A stretch of DNA of 38,109 nt, taken from Rhodobacteraceae bacterium HLUCCA12 (GTDB lineage Bacteria > Pseudomonadota > Alphaproteobacteria > Rhodobacterales > Rhodobacteraceae). The position numbers were made by a program, and so were the translations under genes. Position 1 is the first letter of the stretch. The number at the start of each line of letters is the position of its first letter. Below, one piece after another: positions 1 through 8,044 of the stretch. The notes beneath the pieces were generated by a model that was not told the DNA's origin, made no database searches, and was given only the letters and a program-made list of their open reading frames with translations. Location: contig LJSV01000022.1 of assembly GCA_001314715.1 (NCBI GenBank), forward strand, positions 1 through 38,109. Direction: 5' to 3'.

Positions 1-1
1 G

Positions 2-1744
2 GCCGCGGTCGAGACGCTGGGCTCGACCAGCGTGATCTTCGCCGACAAGACCGGAACGCTGACGCAGAACCGGATGCGCGTGGCGCGGCTGGCGCTGCCC
101 GGCCAGGACGAGGAGGTGCCCTGGGACGCGGACACGCGTCCCGAAGAGCCCTCATCCTTGGCATGTCGGCTGCTGGAGGTGGCCGCGCTGTGCAACAATG
201 CCGAACTGGGGCAGAAAGATGACGGGGACGGCGAGCACCCGGCCGGCACCGGCGATCCGATGGAGATCGCGCTGCTTCATGCGGCGGCGGCCGTCGGCCT
301 CGCGCGGGACCGCCTGCTCGACGACCAGCCCGAAGAGCGCGAGGAAAGTTTCGACGCCGAGACCAAGATGATGGCGACCGTTCACGAGGCCGAGGGCGGC
401 TTTCGCATTGCGGTCAAAGGTGCGCCGGAGGCGGTGCTGGAGGCCGCCACCCAGGTCGCGACCGAGGACGGGGCCCAGGCGCTGTCCGACACGGCCCGCA
501 AGGACTGGGAGGCGCGGGTCGAGACGCTGGCCGCCGAAGGCTACCGGGTGCTTGCCGTCGCCGAGGGGCGGGCCGCGAGCGCCGAGGCCGATCCCTACGA
601 AGGCCTCACCCTGCTCGGTCTTGTGGGTTTGGCGGACCCCCCGCGCGACGACGTGCCCGACGCCATCGAGCGGTGTCGCAGGGCCGGCATCCGCGTCATC
701 ATGGTCACCGGCGACCAGCCGGTAACGGCTGCCGCCATCGCCGAAAAGGTCGGGCTTGCCGAAAAGCCGAAGGCGATCGTGGGCCGTGACCTGCCGAAGC
801 TGGGCGACGGGGCGGAGGCGGATGCCCATGACGGACTGCGCGACAATCACGTCTTCGCCCGCGTCTCGCCGGAACAGAAACTCGACCTGATCCGCCTCTG
901 GCAGGAGGCGGGCGCAGTCGTCGCGATGACGGGCGATGGCGTGAACGATGCGCCCGCCCTCAAGAAAGCCGATGTAGGTATCGCCATGGGCCATCGCGGC
1001 ACCGATGTCGCCCGCGAGGCGGCGGACATCGTGCTCAAGGACGACGCCTTTCCAACGATCGTGATGGCCATCGAACAGGGACGCACGATCTTCGAGAACA
1101 TCCGCCGGTTCATCGTCTATCTGCTCTCCGGCAACCTCGGCCAGGTTCTGGCCGTGGGCCTGTGCGCCGTTGTCGGCGCGCCCCTTCCGCTGCTGCCGCT
1201 TCAGATCCTCTACATCAACCTCGTGCTCGACGTGTTCCCCGCGCTCGCCCTCGGCGTGGGTGAAAGCCCCGAAGGCATCATGGACCGCAAGCCGCGCGAC
1301 CCGAAAGAGCCCGTTCTGACCCGCGGGCACTGGATCGCGACCGCGCTCTGGGGCGCGCTGATCGCGGCATCGGTCACGACCGTCTTCTTCGTCGCGCTGG
1401 CGCGAGACATGGGACAGGACGCGGCGGTGACGATCGGATTTCTGAGCTTTGCCCTGGCACGGCTCTGGCACGTCTTCAACATGCGCGACGCCGGATCCGG
1501 ACTTTTCGCCAACGAGGTGACGCGCAACCGCTGGGTCTGGTCCGCGATCGGCATCTGCCTCGTGCTGACCGCGTTCGCCGCCTGGCTGCCCGGCCTGAGC
1601 ACGGTTCTCGAACTCGTGCCGCTGGAGTCCTTCGGCTGGATGCTGGTCCTGAGCGGCAGCCTTGCTCCCCTGCTCGTCGGGCAGGCGGCGCTGAGCCTGT
1701 GGCGCCTCTCGGGCCGCGGCGAGACCACGTGCGAAGAGGGATGA
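2..1744 (+). CDS. cation-translocating P-type ATPase, C-terminal part (5' end outside window)
   Basis: Membrane ion pump of the P2 type (Ca2+/cation family), using an aspartyl-phosphate cycle. The frame is open from base 2, so the protein begins upstream of the window and the N-terminal membrane helices and actuator domain are not seen. Visible in order: the phosphorylation motif DKTGTLT (Asp codon at 44-46), a nucleotide-binding KGAPE motif, the TGD motif and the hinge TGDGVNDAPALK. A C-terminal membrane block of about six hydrophobic helices follows, with the GESPEG..DRKPR linker typical of P2 pumps after its first helix pair. The C-terminus ends normally at a TGA. The ion cannot be assigned because the key transmembrane residues lie partly outside. 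It stands beside a ZIP metal transporter and small stress-type genes, which fits a role in cation homeostasis. Confidence 0.93.
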   Translation, partial: AAVETLGSTSVIFADKTGTLTQNRMRVARLALPGQDEEVPWDADTRPEEPSSLACRLLEVAALCNNAELGQKDDGDGEHPAGTGDPMEIALLHAAAAVGLARDRLLDDQPEEREESFDAETKMMATVHEAEGGFRIAVKGAPEAVLEAATQVATEDGAQALSDTARKDWEARVETLAAEGYRVLAVAEGRAASAEADPYEGLTLLGLVGLADPPRDDVPDAIERCRRAGIRVIMVTGDQPVTAAAIAEKVGLAEKPKAIVGRDLPKLGDGAEADAHDGLRDNHVFARVSPEQKLDLIRLWQEAGAVVAMTGDGVNDAPALKKADVGIAMGHRGTDVAREAADIVLKDDAFPTIVMAIEQGRTIFENIRRFIVYLLSGNLGQVLAVGLCAVVGAPLPLLPLQILYINLVLDVFPALALGVGESPEGIMDRKPRDPKEPVLTRGHWIATALWGALIAASVTTVFFVALARDMGQDAAVTIGFLSFALARLWHVFNMRDAGSGLFANEVTRNRWVWSAIGICLVLTAFAAWLPGLSTVLELVPLESFGWMLVLSGSLAPLLVGQAALSLWRLSGRGETTCEEG

Positions 1745-1748
1745 GACT

Positions 1749-1890
1749 TAAGCTGCGCGCGCCTTCGGGGGGCGTTGCCCACGATCGCCCGGCTGATCGC
1801 CACGCGCTGCTTCTGCCTGCCCGACGAGGTTGGCCGACAGGCAATCCAGCCGGTCTGCAAGCCCCAGAAGGCCCCGGACACGTGATCATC
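1749..1890 (-). pseudogene. relic of an ABC transporter ATP-binding protein (signature region only)
   Basis: The minus strand here encodes, across two frames, the segment around an ABC signature motif. One frame reads GLADRLDCL followed by a degenerate linker. A shifted frame then reads SSGRQKQRVAISRAIVGN, which aligns by eye with the LSGGQ-x-QRVAIARAIVGNP segment of LolD/MacB-type ATPases. No Walker A, Walker B or H-loop is present, and the reading frame breaks again at a run of C bases near 1769. It is therefore a decayed fragment of about 140 bp, not a gene. It lies immediately after the P-type ATPase stop and suggests past deletion or rearrangement here. Family assignment rests on one motif only. 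Confidence 0.5.
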
Positions 1891-1938
1891 CTGCCTAAGG
1901 TGTGACACGACGATGGTGCGGGCAAGTCATGCTGTCTT

Positions 1939-1954
1939 TAATTGAAATCAATTA
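1939..1954. promoter_or_regulatory. AT-rich 16-bp palindrome in the promoter region of the coiled-coil gene
   Basis: TAATTGA-AA-TCAATTA is a perfect inverted repeat in an AT-rich island of an otherwise GC-rich window, about 70 bp before the GTG start at 2025. A weak TTGAAA / TATCCG pair (1942-1947 and 1965-1970, 17-bp spacing) overlaps it. It is plausibly an operator plus promoter. The half-site spacing is too short for a classic FNR box, and the regulator is unknown. Confidence 0.35.
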
Positions 1955-2024
1955 CATGATTGCATATCCGATCTAGGGTCAATTGGCGCGCAGCATCAAG
2001 CCATGTTCAGAAAGGAGAATGCAC

Positions 2025-2312
2025 GTGTCCAATCGCGAAGCGTACATCGACAAAGCCAAGGCGAAGATCGACCAGTGGAACGCCGAAATCGACAAGATGA
2101 AAGCGAAGGTCGATGAGGCGAACGCCGACGCCAGGATCGAGGCCCAGAAGCAACTCGACGAGGCGCGCAAGCAGCGTGACGAGGCCGAGGCGAAACTGAA
2201 GGAAATGCGCGAGGCCGGCGACGATGCCTGGGCCGACATGAAGCAAGGCTTTGACAAGGCCTGGGACAGCATCTCCAGTGCCTTCGAAAACGCCATGTCC
2301 CGCTTCAGGTAA
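2025..2312 (+). CDS. small coiled-coil stress-type protein (sll1863-like)
   Basis: 95-residue, highly charged protein rich in Lys, Glu, Asp and Ala, predicted to be almost entirely alpha-helical coiled coil: the N-terminal SNREAYIDKAKAKID is followed by heptad-like KxKVDEAN and EARKQRDEAEAKLKE segments, and an aromatic/acidic C-terminal segment (DAWADMKQGFDKAWDSI). This pattern resembles the sll1863 family of stress-response proteins; the molecular function is unknown. The GTG at 2025 is chosen because AAGGAG (2012-2017) sits 7 bp before it. The in-frame ATG at 2019 is too close to that Shine-Dalgarno, and the upstream in-frame TTG lacks a site. Cytoplasmic, no signal peptide. It lies between a cation pump and a ZIP transporter. 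Confidence 0.75.
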   Translation: MSNREAYIDKAKAKIDQWNAEIDKMKAKVDEANADARIEAQKQLDEARKQRDEAEAKLKEMREAGDDAWADMKQGFDKAWDSISSAFENAMSRFR

Positions 2313-2319
2313 GGAACGC

Positions 2320-2338
2320 GCCGAGGAATTTCCTCGGC
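2320..2338 (+). terminator. perfect hairpin after the coiled-coil gene (terminator-like, no U tract)
   Basis: GCCGAGGA-ATT-TCCTCGGC is a perfect 8-bp stem with a 3-nt loop, starting 7 bp after the stop codon at 2312. No T-run follows (the next bases are ACCCC), so it may act as an RNA-stabilising 3' stem or a weak terminator. Confidence 0.4.
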
Positions 2339-2353
2339 ACCCCACGGGCCTCG

Positions 2354-2509
2354 GTGCGCGCCTCCCGGCGCGCCGTGCCCGCGGCCGCGCAAGAGACGGA
2401 CGCGCTGACCAACGCCGACGAGGTGCGCGCGGCGCTGATGCGTCTCGACGCCTGGGCCGCCTTTTCCGAGGCGTGGAGCGCGGCAGACGAAGACACTTCC
2501 GGCAATTGA
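2354..2509 (+). CDS. possible small hypothetical protein (51 aa)
   Basis: From GTG 2354 the frame runs to a TGA at 2507-2509. The second half reads like real protein, with balanced residues (TDALTNADEVRAALMRLDAW then AAFSEAWSAADED), while the first 15 residues are Arg/Ala-rich and low quality. No good ribosome binding site is seen and no family is recognised. It fills the gap between the coiled-coil gene and the ZIP gene. It may be a small gene with a different start, or the 3' end of a decayed one. Confidence 0.3.
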   Translation: MRASRRAVPAAAQETDALTNADEVRAALMRLDAWAAFSEAWSAADEDTSGN

Positions 2510-2596
2510 TCGGGCGACCGGTCGCGTTGTCGGCGCCGTCTGCGCGGGTGTCGCAGGCGGCGTGCCGTGACGCCATCGCATGTATGGAGGAGTACC

Positions 2597-3340
2597 ATGG
2601 ACACCGCCCTCTGGATCGTCGTCGCGGCGGCGCTTCTCACTGCAATCATGACCGGCGTCGGGGCGCTTCCATTCCTGTTTGTCAGGAAGGTTGGCGACCG
2701 GGCGATGGGCTGGTCGAATGCCGCCGCCGCCGGGCTGATGCTGGCCGCCAGCCACAGCCTGATTGCCGAGGGCGTGTCGATCAACACCACGCTGACGCTG
2801 GTGGGCGTGCTTGCGGGGCTCGGCGCGATCGTATTTGCCGACCGGCTGCTGTCGCGTGCAGGCGACGTGGAAGTGGCCGACCTGCAAGGCGCGGGCGCGG
2901 CCAAGGCTTTGCTGATCCTCGGCATCATGACGGCGCATTCCTTTGCCGAAGGCGTGGGCGTCGGCGTCTCCTTCGCCGGGTCCGAGGGCTTGGGCGCCTA
3001 CATCACCACAGCGATCGCCTTCCACAACGTGCCCGAGGGGCTGGCCATCGCGCTGGTTCTGGTCCCGCGTGGCTCGCCGGTCTGGAAGGCCGGGCTCTGG
3101 GCGATCTTCACCAGCCTGCCGCAGCCGATCATGGCCGCCCCCGCCTATCTGTTCGTCGAGACGTTCCGGCCGTTCCTGCCGGTTGGCCTCGGTCTTGCCG
3201 CAGGCGCCATGATCTGGATGGTCTTTTCCGAACTCTATCCCGATGCTTTGGAAAAGGTCCGCCACGGCTCGGCGGCGACCGCCGTAACGCTGGCCTTCGC
3301 GATCATGATGGCCTTTCAGATGCTTGTGCTGGCCCATTGA
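2597..3340 (+). CDS. ZIP family divalent metal transporter
   Basis: 247-residue inner-membrane protein, about eight hydrophobic helices, moving Zn2+/Fe2+-type cations into the cytoplasm. The two family-defining metal-binding helices are visible: HSFAEG (His114) and HNVPEG (His143, Pro, Glu). The N-terminus has the GVGALPF-type first helix, and a variable loop separates helices 3 and 4 (about residues 88-100, acidic rather than His-rich). The start ATG at 2597 has GGAGG at 2586-2590 with 6-bp spacing, which excludes the upstream in-frame ATG at 2567. Full length for bacterial ZIPs of the ZupT/GufA kind. There is no visible Zur-type palindrome upstream, unlike the znu locus at 26.7 kb. Confidence 0.9.
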   Translation: MDTALWIVVAAALLTAIMTGVGALPFLFVRKVGDRAMGWSNAAAAGLMLAASHSLIAEGVSINTTLTLVGVLAGLGAIVFADRLLSRAGDVEVADLQGAGAAKALLILGIMTAHSFAEGVGVGVSFAGSEGLGAYITTAIAFHNVPEGLAIALVLVPRGSPVWKAGLWAIFTSLPQPIMAAPAYLFVETFRPFLPVGLGLAAGAMIWMVFSELYPDALEKVRHGSAATAVTLAFAIMMAFQMLVLAH

Positions 3341-3432
3341 GCCAGCCGAGCCGGCCCAAATGGTCCAGCCGCTGGTCACGCGCATCACAGTGAGCGAAGC
3401 CGGCCGCGCCATCGACCCGCGGCATGCTGCGT

Positions 3433-4845
3433 TCAATCTAGCGCATCATGGCCAATCGCAGGGCAGCCCGACAGGTCCGATCCACCAGCGCCCGCAACGC
3501 CCTTGGCGAGGTCACGCAGCGCGCTGCGTAACCCTTCCTCAAGGACCGGGTGATAGAACGGCATCGCCAGCATGTCGGCGACCGTCATCCCACTTTCCAC
3601 GGCGAGAGCCAGAAGATGCGCCAGATGTTCGGCAGATGGTACGCACATCTCGGCGGCCAGAAGTCGCCCGCTGTCGCGTTCGGCATGGATGCAGAGCAGC
3701 CCGGCTGCGGCCTGCGCCATGCGCGCCCGAGATTGACCCGAGAAGTCCGCTGTTCCCGAGACGACATTGCGCTCGCCCAGTTTCGACAACGGCGGCCCGA
3801 CCCGAGCGACCTGCGGCGACGAAAAGACGATGGAAAGCGGCGTGCGTCGGCACAGCCCGTCCCCCACGGCGTCCGGCGCGGCCATGCGCCCGGCGATGTG
3901 CCCTTCGTCGGCGGCCTCGTGCAGCAGTGGCCGGAAACCATTGGCGTCCCCGGCCAGAAATACCGGCAGATCGCCGATGCGCAGGGTCGCGGGATCAATC
4001 TCGGGCATGCCCTTGTCGTCAAGCGGAACGCCAAGTGTCTCCAGTCCCAGGCCGTCGATGTTCGGCCTTCGCCCCATTGCCGCCAGCACGGCATCGACGG
4101 TGACGCTGCCCGCCGCACCGGTCACGCGGATGGCGTCGCCAGCCTTTTCCAGCTCTGCCGGTGCCCCCAGATGCAGGGCTATCTCGGCACCGACCAGTGG
4201 ACGAAAGGCCGCCAGCACCTGTGGGTCGTCGATCCCGGCCAAGCCGTCGTTTGTGTCGAAGCCCGCGACCTCCAGCCCCAGACGCGCCAGCGCCTGAGCG
4301 ATCTCGACGCCGATCGCACCCATGCCGATCACGGCGATGCGGCGCGGCAGGTCGGCCTGCCCGAACAGGCTGTCGGTGGTCAGGATCCGGTCGCCGAAAT
4401 CGGCCCAGGCCCCTGGCACGACAGGACGGCTACCCGGGGCGAGAATGATGGCGCGCGCATGGACTGTCTCGCCGTTCACCTCAAGCCGCCCGGGGCCAAG
4501 CAAACGCGCCCGACCCGAAATGGCGCGGCCGCCCAGCTTTTCAGGCACCGATTCCGGCCCCTTCACAAACTGGTCGCGCATCGTGCGCACCCGTGCCAGC
4601 ACCGCGGGAATGTCGGCCCGCAAGGCCTCGCCACCCCGAATGCCGAAGTCCTCGAAGGTTCCGCGCCGGTGAAAGGCGTTCGCCGCCTCGATCAGCGCCT
4701 TGGACGGCATACAGCCGACCGCCGCGCAGGTCGTGCCCCAGTGGCCATCATTGATCAGCAGGAAATCTTTGGTGTAGCGGCGCACCTCGCGCATGGCGGA
4801 CAATCCTGCGCTGCCCGCTCCGACGATAACGGTATCGACCTTCAT
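3433..4845 (-). CDS. dihydrolipoyl-dehydrogenase-like FAD/NAD(P) disulfide oxidoreductase
   Basis: 470-residue class I pyridine nucleotide-disulfide oxidoreductase. Seen: N-terminal FAD Rossmann motif GAGSAGL (residues 9-15), redox-active disulfide in TTCAAVGCMPSKA (Cys40 and Cys45), second dinucleotide-binding motif GMGAIG, the FAD-contacting FLAGD segment, and a C-terminal dimerisation domain with the catalytic HPxLEE pair (His and Glu). All residues needed for disulfide chemistry are present, so it is probably active on a dithiol. No 2-oxoacid dehydrogenase genes are nearby, so the lipoyl-complex role is doubtful and a separate thiol or metal-stress substrate is possible. Its ATG overlaps the stop of the cupin gene by 4 bp (ATGA), giving translational coupling as the second gene of a two-gene operon. 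Convergent with the ZIP gene. Confidence 0.85.
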   Translation of the reverse strand: MKVDTVIVGAGSAGLSAMREVRRYTKDFLLINDGHWGTTCAAVGCMPSKALIEAANAFHRRGTFEDFGIRGGEALRADIPAVLARVRTMRDQFVKGPESVPEKLGGRAISGRARLLGPGRLEVNGETVHARAIILAPGSRPVVPGAWADFGDRILTTDSLFGQADLPRRIAVIGMGAIGVEIAQALARLGLEVAGFDTNDGLAGIDDPQVLAAFRPLVGAEIALHLGAPAELEKAGDAIRVTGAAGSVTVDAVLAAMGRRPNIDGLGLETLGVPLDDKGMPEIDPATLRIGDLPVFLAGDANGFRPLLHEAADEGHIAGRMAAPDAVGDGLCRRTPLSIVFSSPQVARVGPPLSKLGERNVVSGTADFSGQSRARMAQAAAGLLCIHAERDSGRLLAAEMCVPSAEHLAHLLALAVESGMTVADMLAMPFYHPVLEEGLRSALRDLAKGVAGAGGSDLSGCPAIGHDALD

Positions 4846-5228
4846 TGCTTGATCCTCCGCGTCGCCTCGGCCGTTGTGGCGTTTTCGGTACAGGGTTCAT
4901 GATCGGGCGGGCTGTAGGTGGTGAAAAGCTTCATCATCCCAGGTTCTGTGTTGCGGAAATTGTCGAAGTCACCCGAAGGCACGACGCTGACATCGCCATC
5001 CGCGATGTCGCATTCAGTCTCGCCGTTCTTCGTCAGGCCACTGCCGGCCACAAGATACTGCAACTGGTCGTGCCCCTCGTGCCCCCCGGCGCCGATCTCG
5101 CCACCTTCCGGGATGGCCATCAGCACACGCAGGGTCTGGTCACCTGTCCAGAGGGCGGCTTTGCGGAATTCGTCATTCTTGGACGCGAGGTCGACAACGG
5201 GCAGTGAGAGTTCTTGTGTCTCAGGCAT
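4842..5228 (-). CDS. small cupin-domain protein, first gene of the cupin-flavoprotein operon
   Basis: 128-residue single-domain beta-barrel (cupin) protein. Motif 1 is visible as GGHEGHDQLQYLVAGSG, with the HxxHDQ metal-ligand pattern. Motif 2 follows the turn GDVSVVPSG but reads FDNFRNT where metal-binding cupins usually have a His (xHNxRN), so the metal site may be incomplete. The start ATG at 5226-5228 is preceded by AGGAG with 9-bp spacing; the longer frame to 5303 has no site. Cytoplasmic. The overlap with the flavoprotein gene implies that the two act together, perhaps with the cupin as sensor or small-molecule binder, which is inference. A single-copy regulatory site is not evident. 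Confidence 0.8.
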   Translation of the reverse strand: MPETQELSLPVVDLASKNDEFRKAALWTGDQTLRVLMAIPEGGEIGAGGHEGHDQLQYLVAGSGLTKNGETECDIADGDVSVVPSGDFDNFRNTEPGMMKLFTTYSPPDHEPCTENATTAEATRRIKQ

Positions 5229-5359
5229 GTGCCAGGTCTCCTCTGATGAAAGCCAAGTTATGGGGTCTGACGTCAGCAACCTTCCTTGCGCCAGATCAGC
5301 CACATCATCGAATGGACGGCAAGGGCTACATTTTCATGGACTCATGCACAACTCTGTCA

Positions 5360-5635
5360 AGTACAGCAGGTCGTATTCCGTGACATCCGCTGCCATTCCT
5401 CCATCGAGGTGATCAAGGCCGCTCTCGTCGGTAATGATCGGGACGAACACATCTTCGCCCTGACCCAGTCGCTGGACCTTTGTGACTTCTACCAGACCAG
5501 GATCAGGGTGCCGCAGCTTATGACAACCGGCATCGGCAACGCTTGCTGTCGAACCTTCAACGGCGCGCCAAGACCCTCGGATTTGCACTGGCACCCATTC
5601 CCGAGAAAGCGGCTGTTTCTGCGGCTGTTTCTTAG
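5360..5635 (+). pseudogene. decayed IS110-family transposase fragment
   Basis: Two pieces in different frames. The first (about 5365-5509) encodes FRDIRCHSS, then ALVGNDRDEHIFALTQSL and LCDFYQTRI. This matches the conserved linker of IS110-family transposases (HRDxRC...GNxREEHIFALxQxLxLYDFYQxxI). The second (5510-5635, frame +2) encodes YDNRHRQRLLSNLQRRAKTL and LGFALAPIP and ends at TAG; it resembles the transposase C-terminus. The N-terminal catalytic DEDD half and most of the C-terminal domain are gone. No terminal repeats were found. Flanks 5229-5360 and 5636-5819 hold no gene. The element must be old and inactive. Confidence 0.6.
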
Positions 5636-5819
5636 GAAAAGCCGCGGCCTTTGGTCACAATCGCAAACGCGATCATCAAGACCAGCACACCTTGGCAGCT
5701 TCGGCCCGGCGAATAAACACAGGTGCTAGGGTGTAGTTAATCGGGGATTTACGCCTGTTCTGCCATCCTGCGCCCGTCGCCGCCCGTGATGGGCGGGCAG
5801 GATTCGGAGCGCGCGCCGC

Positions 5820-8036
5820 ATGACGCTGTTCGACAAGCTGGCCGAGGAACGCCGCCACCGCCTGGCGGCAGAGCGGCTGTTGAGCCAGCGCATGCGCGAA
5901 CTGGACCAGGTCCGCGCCGAGGCCGAGCAATTGAAATTCGCGCTGACCCAGGCGCGGCGTCAGGCCCCGCGCGATGCCCCTGCGCCGGGCCAGGACGAGG
6001 CCCGCGCGCGCAACGATCTGAATGCCGCGCATCGCAGCGCGATCATGGCCGAGCGCCGCTTGTGGGATTCGCTCAACACCATTCGTGACGGTTTCGCGGT
6101 CTTCAACGCCGATCACGAGCTGGTGATCGCGAACCAGGCCTTTCTGGGCCCCTTCACCGCCTTTCCCGAGGTGCGGCCCGGTCTGCCCTACCGGCGGCTT
6201 CTGGAAATTCTGGCGCATGACGGCCTGCTGGTGCTGGACGACATGACACCGCAGGACTGGGTCGCCATGATGCTGGCACGCTGGCAGAGCAGCACGATCG
6301 AGCCGACGATCCTGCGGTTTGCCCGCGGCGATACCGCGCGGGTGATGGACCGGCGCGCCCGCGGCGGCGATGTCGTCTCGCTGGTGCGCGACATCACCGA
6401 GGCCAAGCGACACGAGGCCGAATTGCAGGAGGCGCGGCTGCGGGCCGAGGCCGCGAACCGTGCCAAGTCGGCCTTTCTGGCAAACATGAGCCATGAAATC
6501 CGCACGCCGATGAACGGTGTCGTGGGGATGGCCGAACTGCTGGGCGACACGCCCCTGAACGACGAGCAACGCCTTTACGCTGACACCATCCGGTCGTCGG
6601 GCGAGGCGTTGCTGAACATCATCAACGACATACTGGACTTTTCGAAAATCGAGGCGGACAAGCTGACGCTTCACCCCGAACCGCTGGATCTGGAACGCTG
6701 CATCCACGAGGTTCTGATCCTGTTGCAGGCCGGCGCGCGCAAGCGGCGCATCGACCTCTTGATGGATTACGACCTGTTCCTGCCGACCCGGTTCATGGCC
6801 GATCCGGGGCGCGTGCGGCAGGTGCTGACGAACCTGATCGGCAACGCGGTCAAGTTCACCCAGAAGGGCCATGTGGTCATCCGCGTGACCGGGGTCGAGG
6901 CCGGGGACGATGCGCACACGCTTCACGTTCTGGTCGAGGATACCGGGATCGGGATCGCCGCCGATCACCTGGACCATATTTTCGATGAATTCGCGCAGGT
7001 CGAGGATCAGGCAAACCGCAAGTTCGAAGGGACCGGTCTGGGCCTGGCGATCACCCGGCGCCTGATTGCCATGATGGGGGGCGAGATCTGGGTCGAATCC
7101 GAACAGGGCCGCGGCTCTTGCTTCGGTTTCACGTTGACCCTGCCGCTGGCCGAGGAGGCGCCAACGGACAGTCAGGGGCCGATCCAGCTGCAAAACGTGC
7201 TTGTGGTGGACGATCTGGTGATCAACCGCACGATTTTGGAACGGCAACTGGTGGCGCAGGGTCTGGCGGTCACATTGTGCGACTCGGCCGCCGCGGCATT
7301 GGACCGGATCGCAGCCACGGATGCCCAGGGCAGTCCGGCCTTCGATCTTGTCATCACAGACCATGAGATGCCGGGAATGGACGGGCTTGAGCTTGCGTCG
7401 CGGTTGCGCGCCTCGGGCAACGCAGTGCCATTGATGATGCTCAGCTCCAGCCCCGCCCGGTTGACCGATCATGCGGGGGCGGCGCATTTTCAGGCGATCT
7501 TGCAAAAGCCGCTGTTGCGGCGCGAACTGGTGCGCCAGCTTCAGCGATTGAGCGCGCCAGCCGGTCGCAACGAATCCGCCGTCCCGGACGTTACCGGCAC
7601 GCCCGCCGGGGGGCAGCCGACCGAGGGCCGAGCGATGCGGGTCCTGGTGGCCGAGGACAACCGCACAAACCGCCTGGTCTTTTCCAAGATGGTCGCCGGT
7701 TTCGATCTGGAACTGGCCTTTGCCGAGAACGGGCATGAGGCGGTCAAGGAATTTGGCAAATCCCGCCCCGACATCATCTTCATGGACATCTCCATGCCCG
7801 AAATGGACGGGCGCGAGGCCACGCGCGCGATTCGCCAGCTGCCGGGCGGGGCGCAGGTGGCGATCGTCGCGCTGACGGCGCATGCCTTGTCGGGCGATCG
7901 CGATTCAATCCTGCAATCGGGCCTCGATCACTATCTGACAAAACCGCTGCGCAAGCCCCTGCTGATCGACATGATCAACCGCTATCGCCCCGACGACGCG
8001 CGCGCGCCGGTTCCGGAAGCCGGGCGCGTGGCATGA
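5820..8036 (+). CDS. cytoplasmic hybrid sensor histidine kinase with two receiver domains
   Basis: 738-residue signalling protein without membrane helices. Order: N-terminal coiled coil (about 5-50), PAS-like sensor (about 80-190, [15 protein letters not shown]), second helix, HisKA dimerisation domain with the H-box [12 protein letters not shown] (phospho-accepting His225), HATPase with N-box [12 protein letters not shown]1 DTGIG and G2 GTGLGLAI, receiver 1 (phospho-acceptor Asp514 in [10 protein letters not shown]) and receiver 2 (Asp656 in [11 protein letters not shown], Lys in LTKPLR). No HPt domain is attached, so a separate phosphotransfer protein is needed. Architecture resembles BarA/LuxQ-type kinases stripped of their membrane part, suggesting a cytosolic signal. 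No cognate regulator is adjacent; the convergent neighbour yaaA begins 8 bp away. Confidence 0.93.
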   Translation: MTLFDKLAEERRHRLAAERLLSQRMRELDQVRAEAEQLKFALTQARRQAPRDAPAPGQDEARARNDLNAAHRSAIMAERRLWDSLNTIRDGFAVFNADHELVIANQAFLGPFTAFPEVRPGLPYRRLLEILAHDGLLVLDDMTPQDWVAMMLARWQSSTIEPTILRFARGDTARVMDRRARGGDVVSLVRDITEAKRHEAELQEARLRAEAANRAKSAFLANMSHEIRTPMNGVVGMAELLGDTPLNDEQRLYADTIRSSGEALLNIINDILDFSKIEADKLTLHPEPLDLERCIHEVLILLQAGARKRRIDLLMDYDLFLPTRFMADPGRVRQVLTNLIGNAVKFTQKGHVVIRVTGVEAGDDAHTLHVLVEDTGIGIAADHLDHIFDEFAQVEDQANRKFEGTGLGLAITRRLIAMMGGEIWVESEQGRGSCFGFTLTLPLAEEAPTDSQGPIQLQNVLVVDDLVINRTILERQLVAQGLAVTLCDSAAAALDRIAATDAQGSPAFDLVITDHEMPGMDGLELASRLRASGNAVPLMMLSSSPARLTDHAGAAHFQAILQKPLLRRELVRQLQRLSAPAGRNESAVPDVTGTPAGGQPTEGRAMRVLVAEDNRTNRLVFSKMVAGFDLELAFAENGHEAVKEFGKSRPDIIFMDISMPEMDGREATRAIRQLPGGAQVAIVALTAHALSGDRDSILQSGLDHYLTKPLRKPLLIDMINRYRPDDARAPVPEAGRVA

Positions 8037-8044
8037 CCCCGGCT

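Noticed and set aside
152-1471. Long minus-strand ORF (439 codons) opposite the P-type ATPase
   Set aside because: It is the antisense shadow of a clear ATPase; its translation is Arg/Gly/His-rich with no family pattern, a usual artefact in high-GC DNA.
1939-1954. FNR box reading of the palindrome before the coiled-coil gene
   Set aside because: FNR half-sites are separated by four bases (TTGAT-N4-ATCAA); here TTGA and TCAA are two bases apart.
5676-7883. 735-codon minus-strand ORF opposite the hybrid kinase
   Set aside because: The plus strand carries a full set of kinase motifs; the minus translation shows no motif and is His/Gln/Arg-rich.
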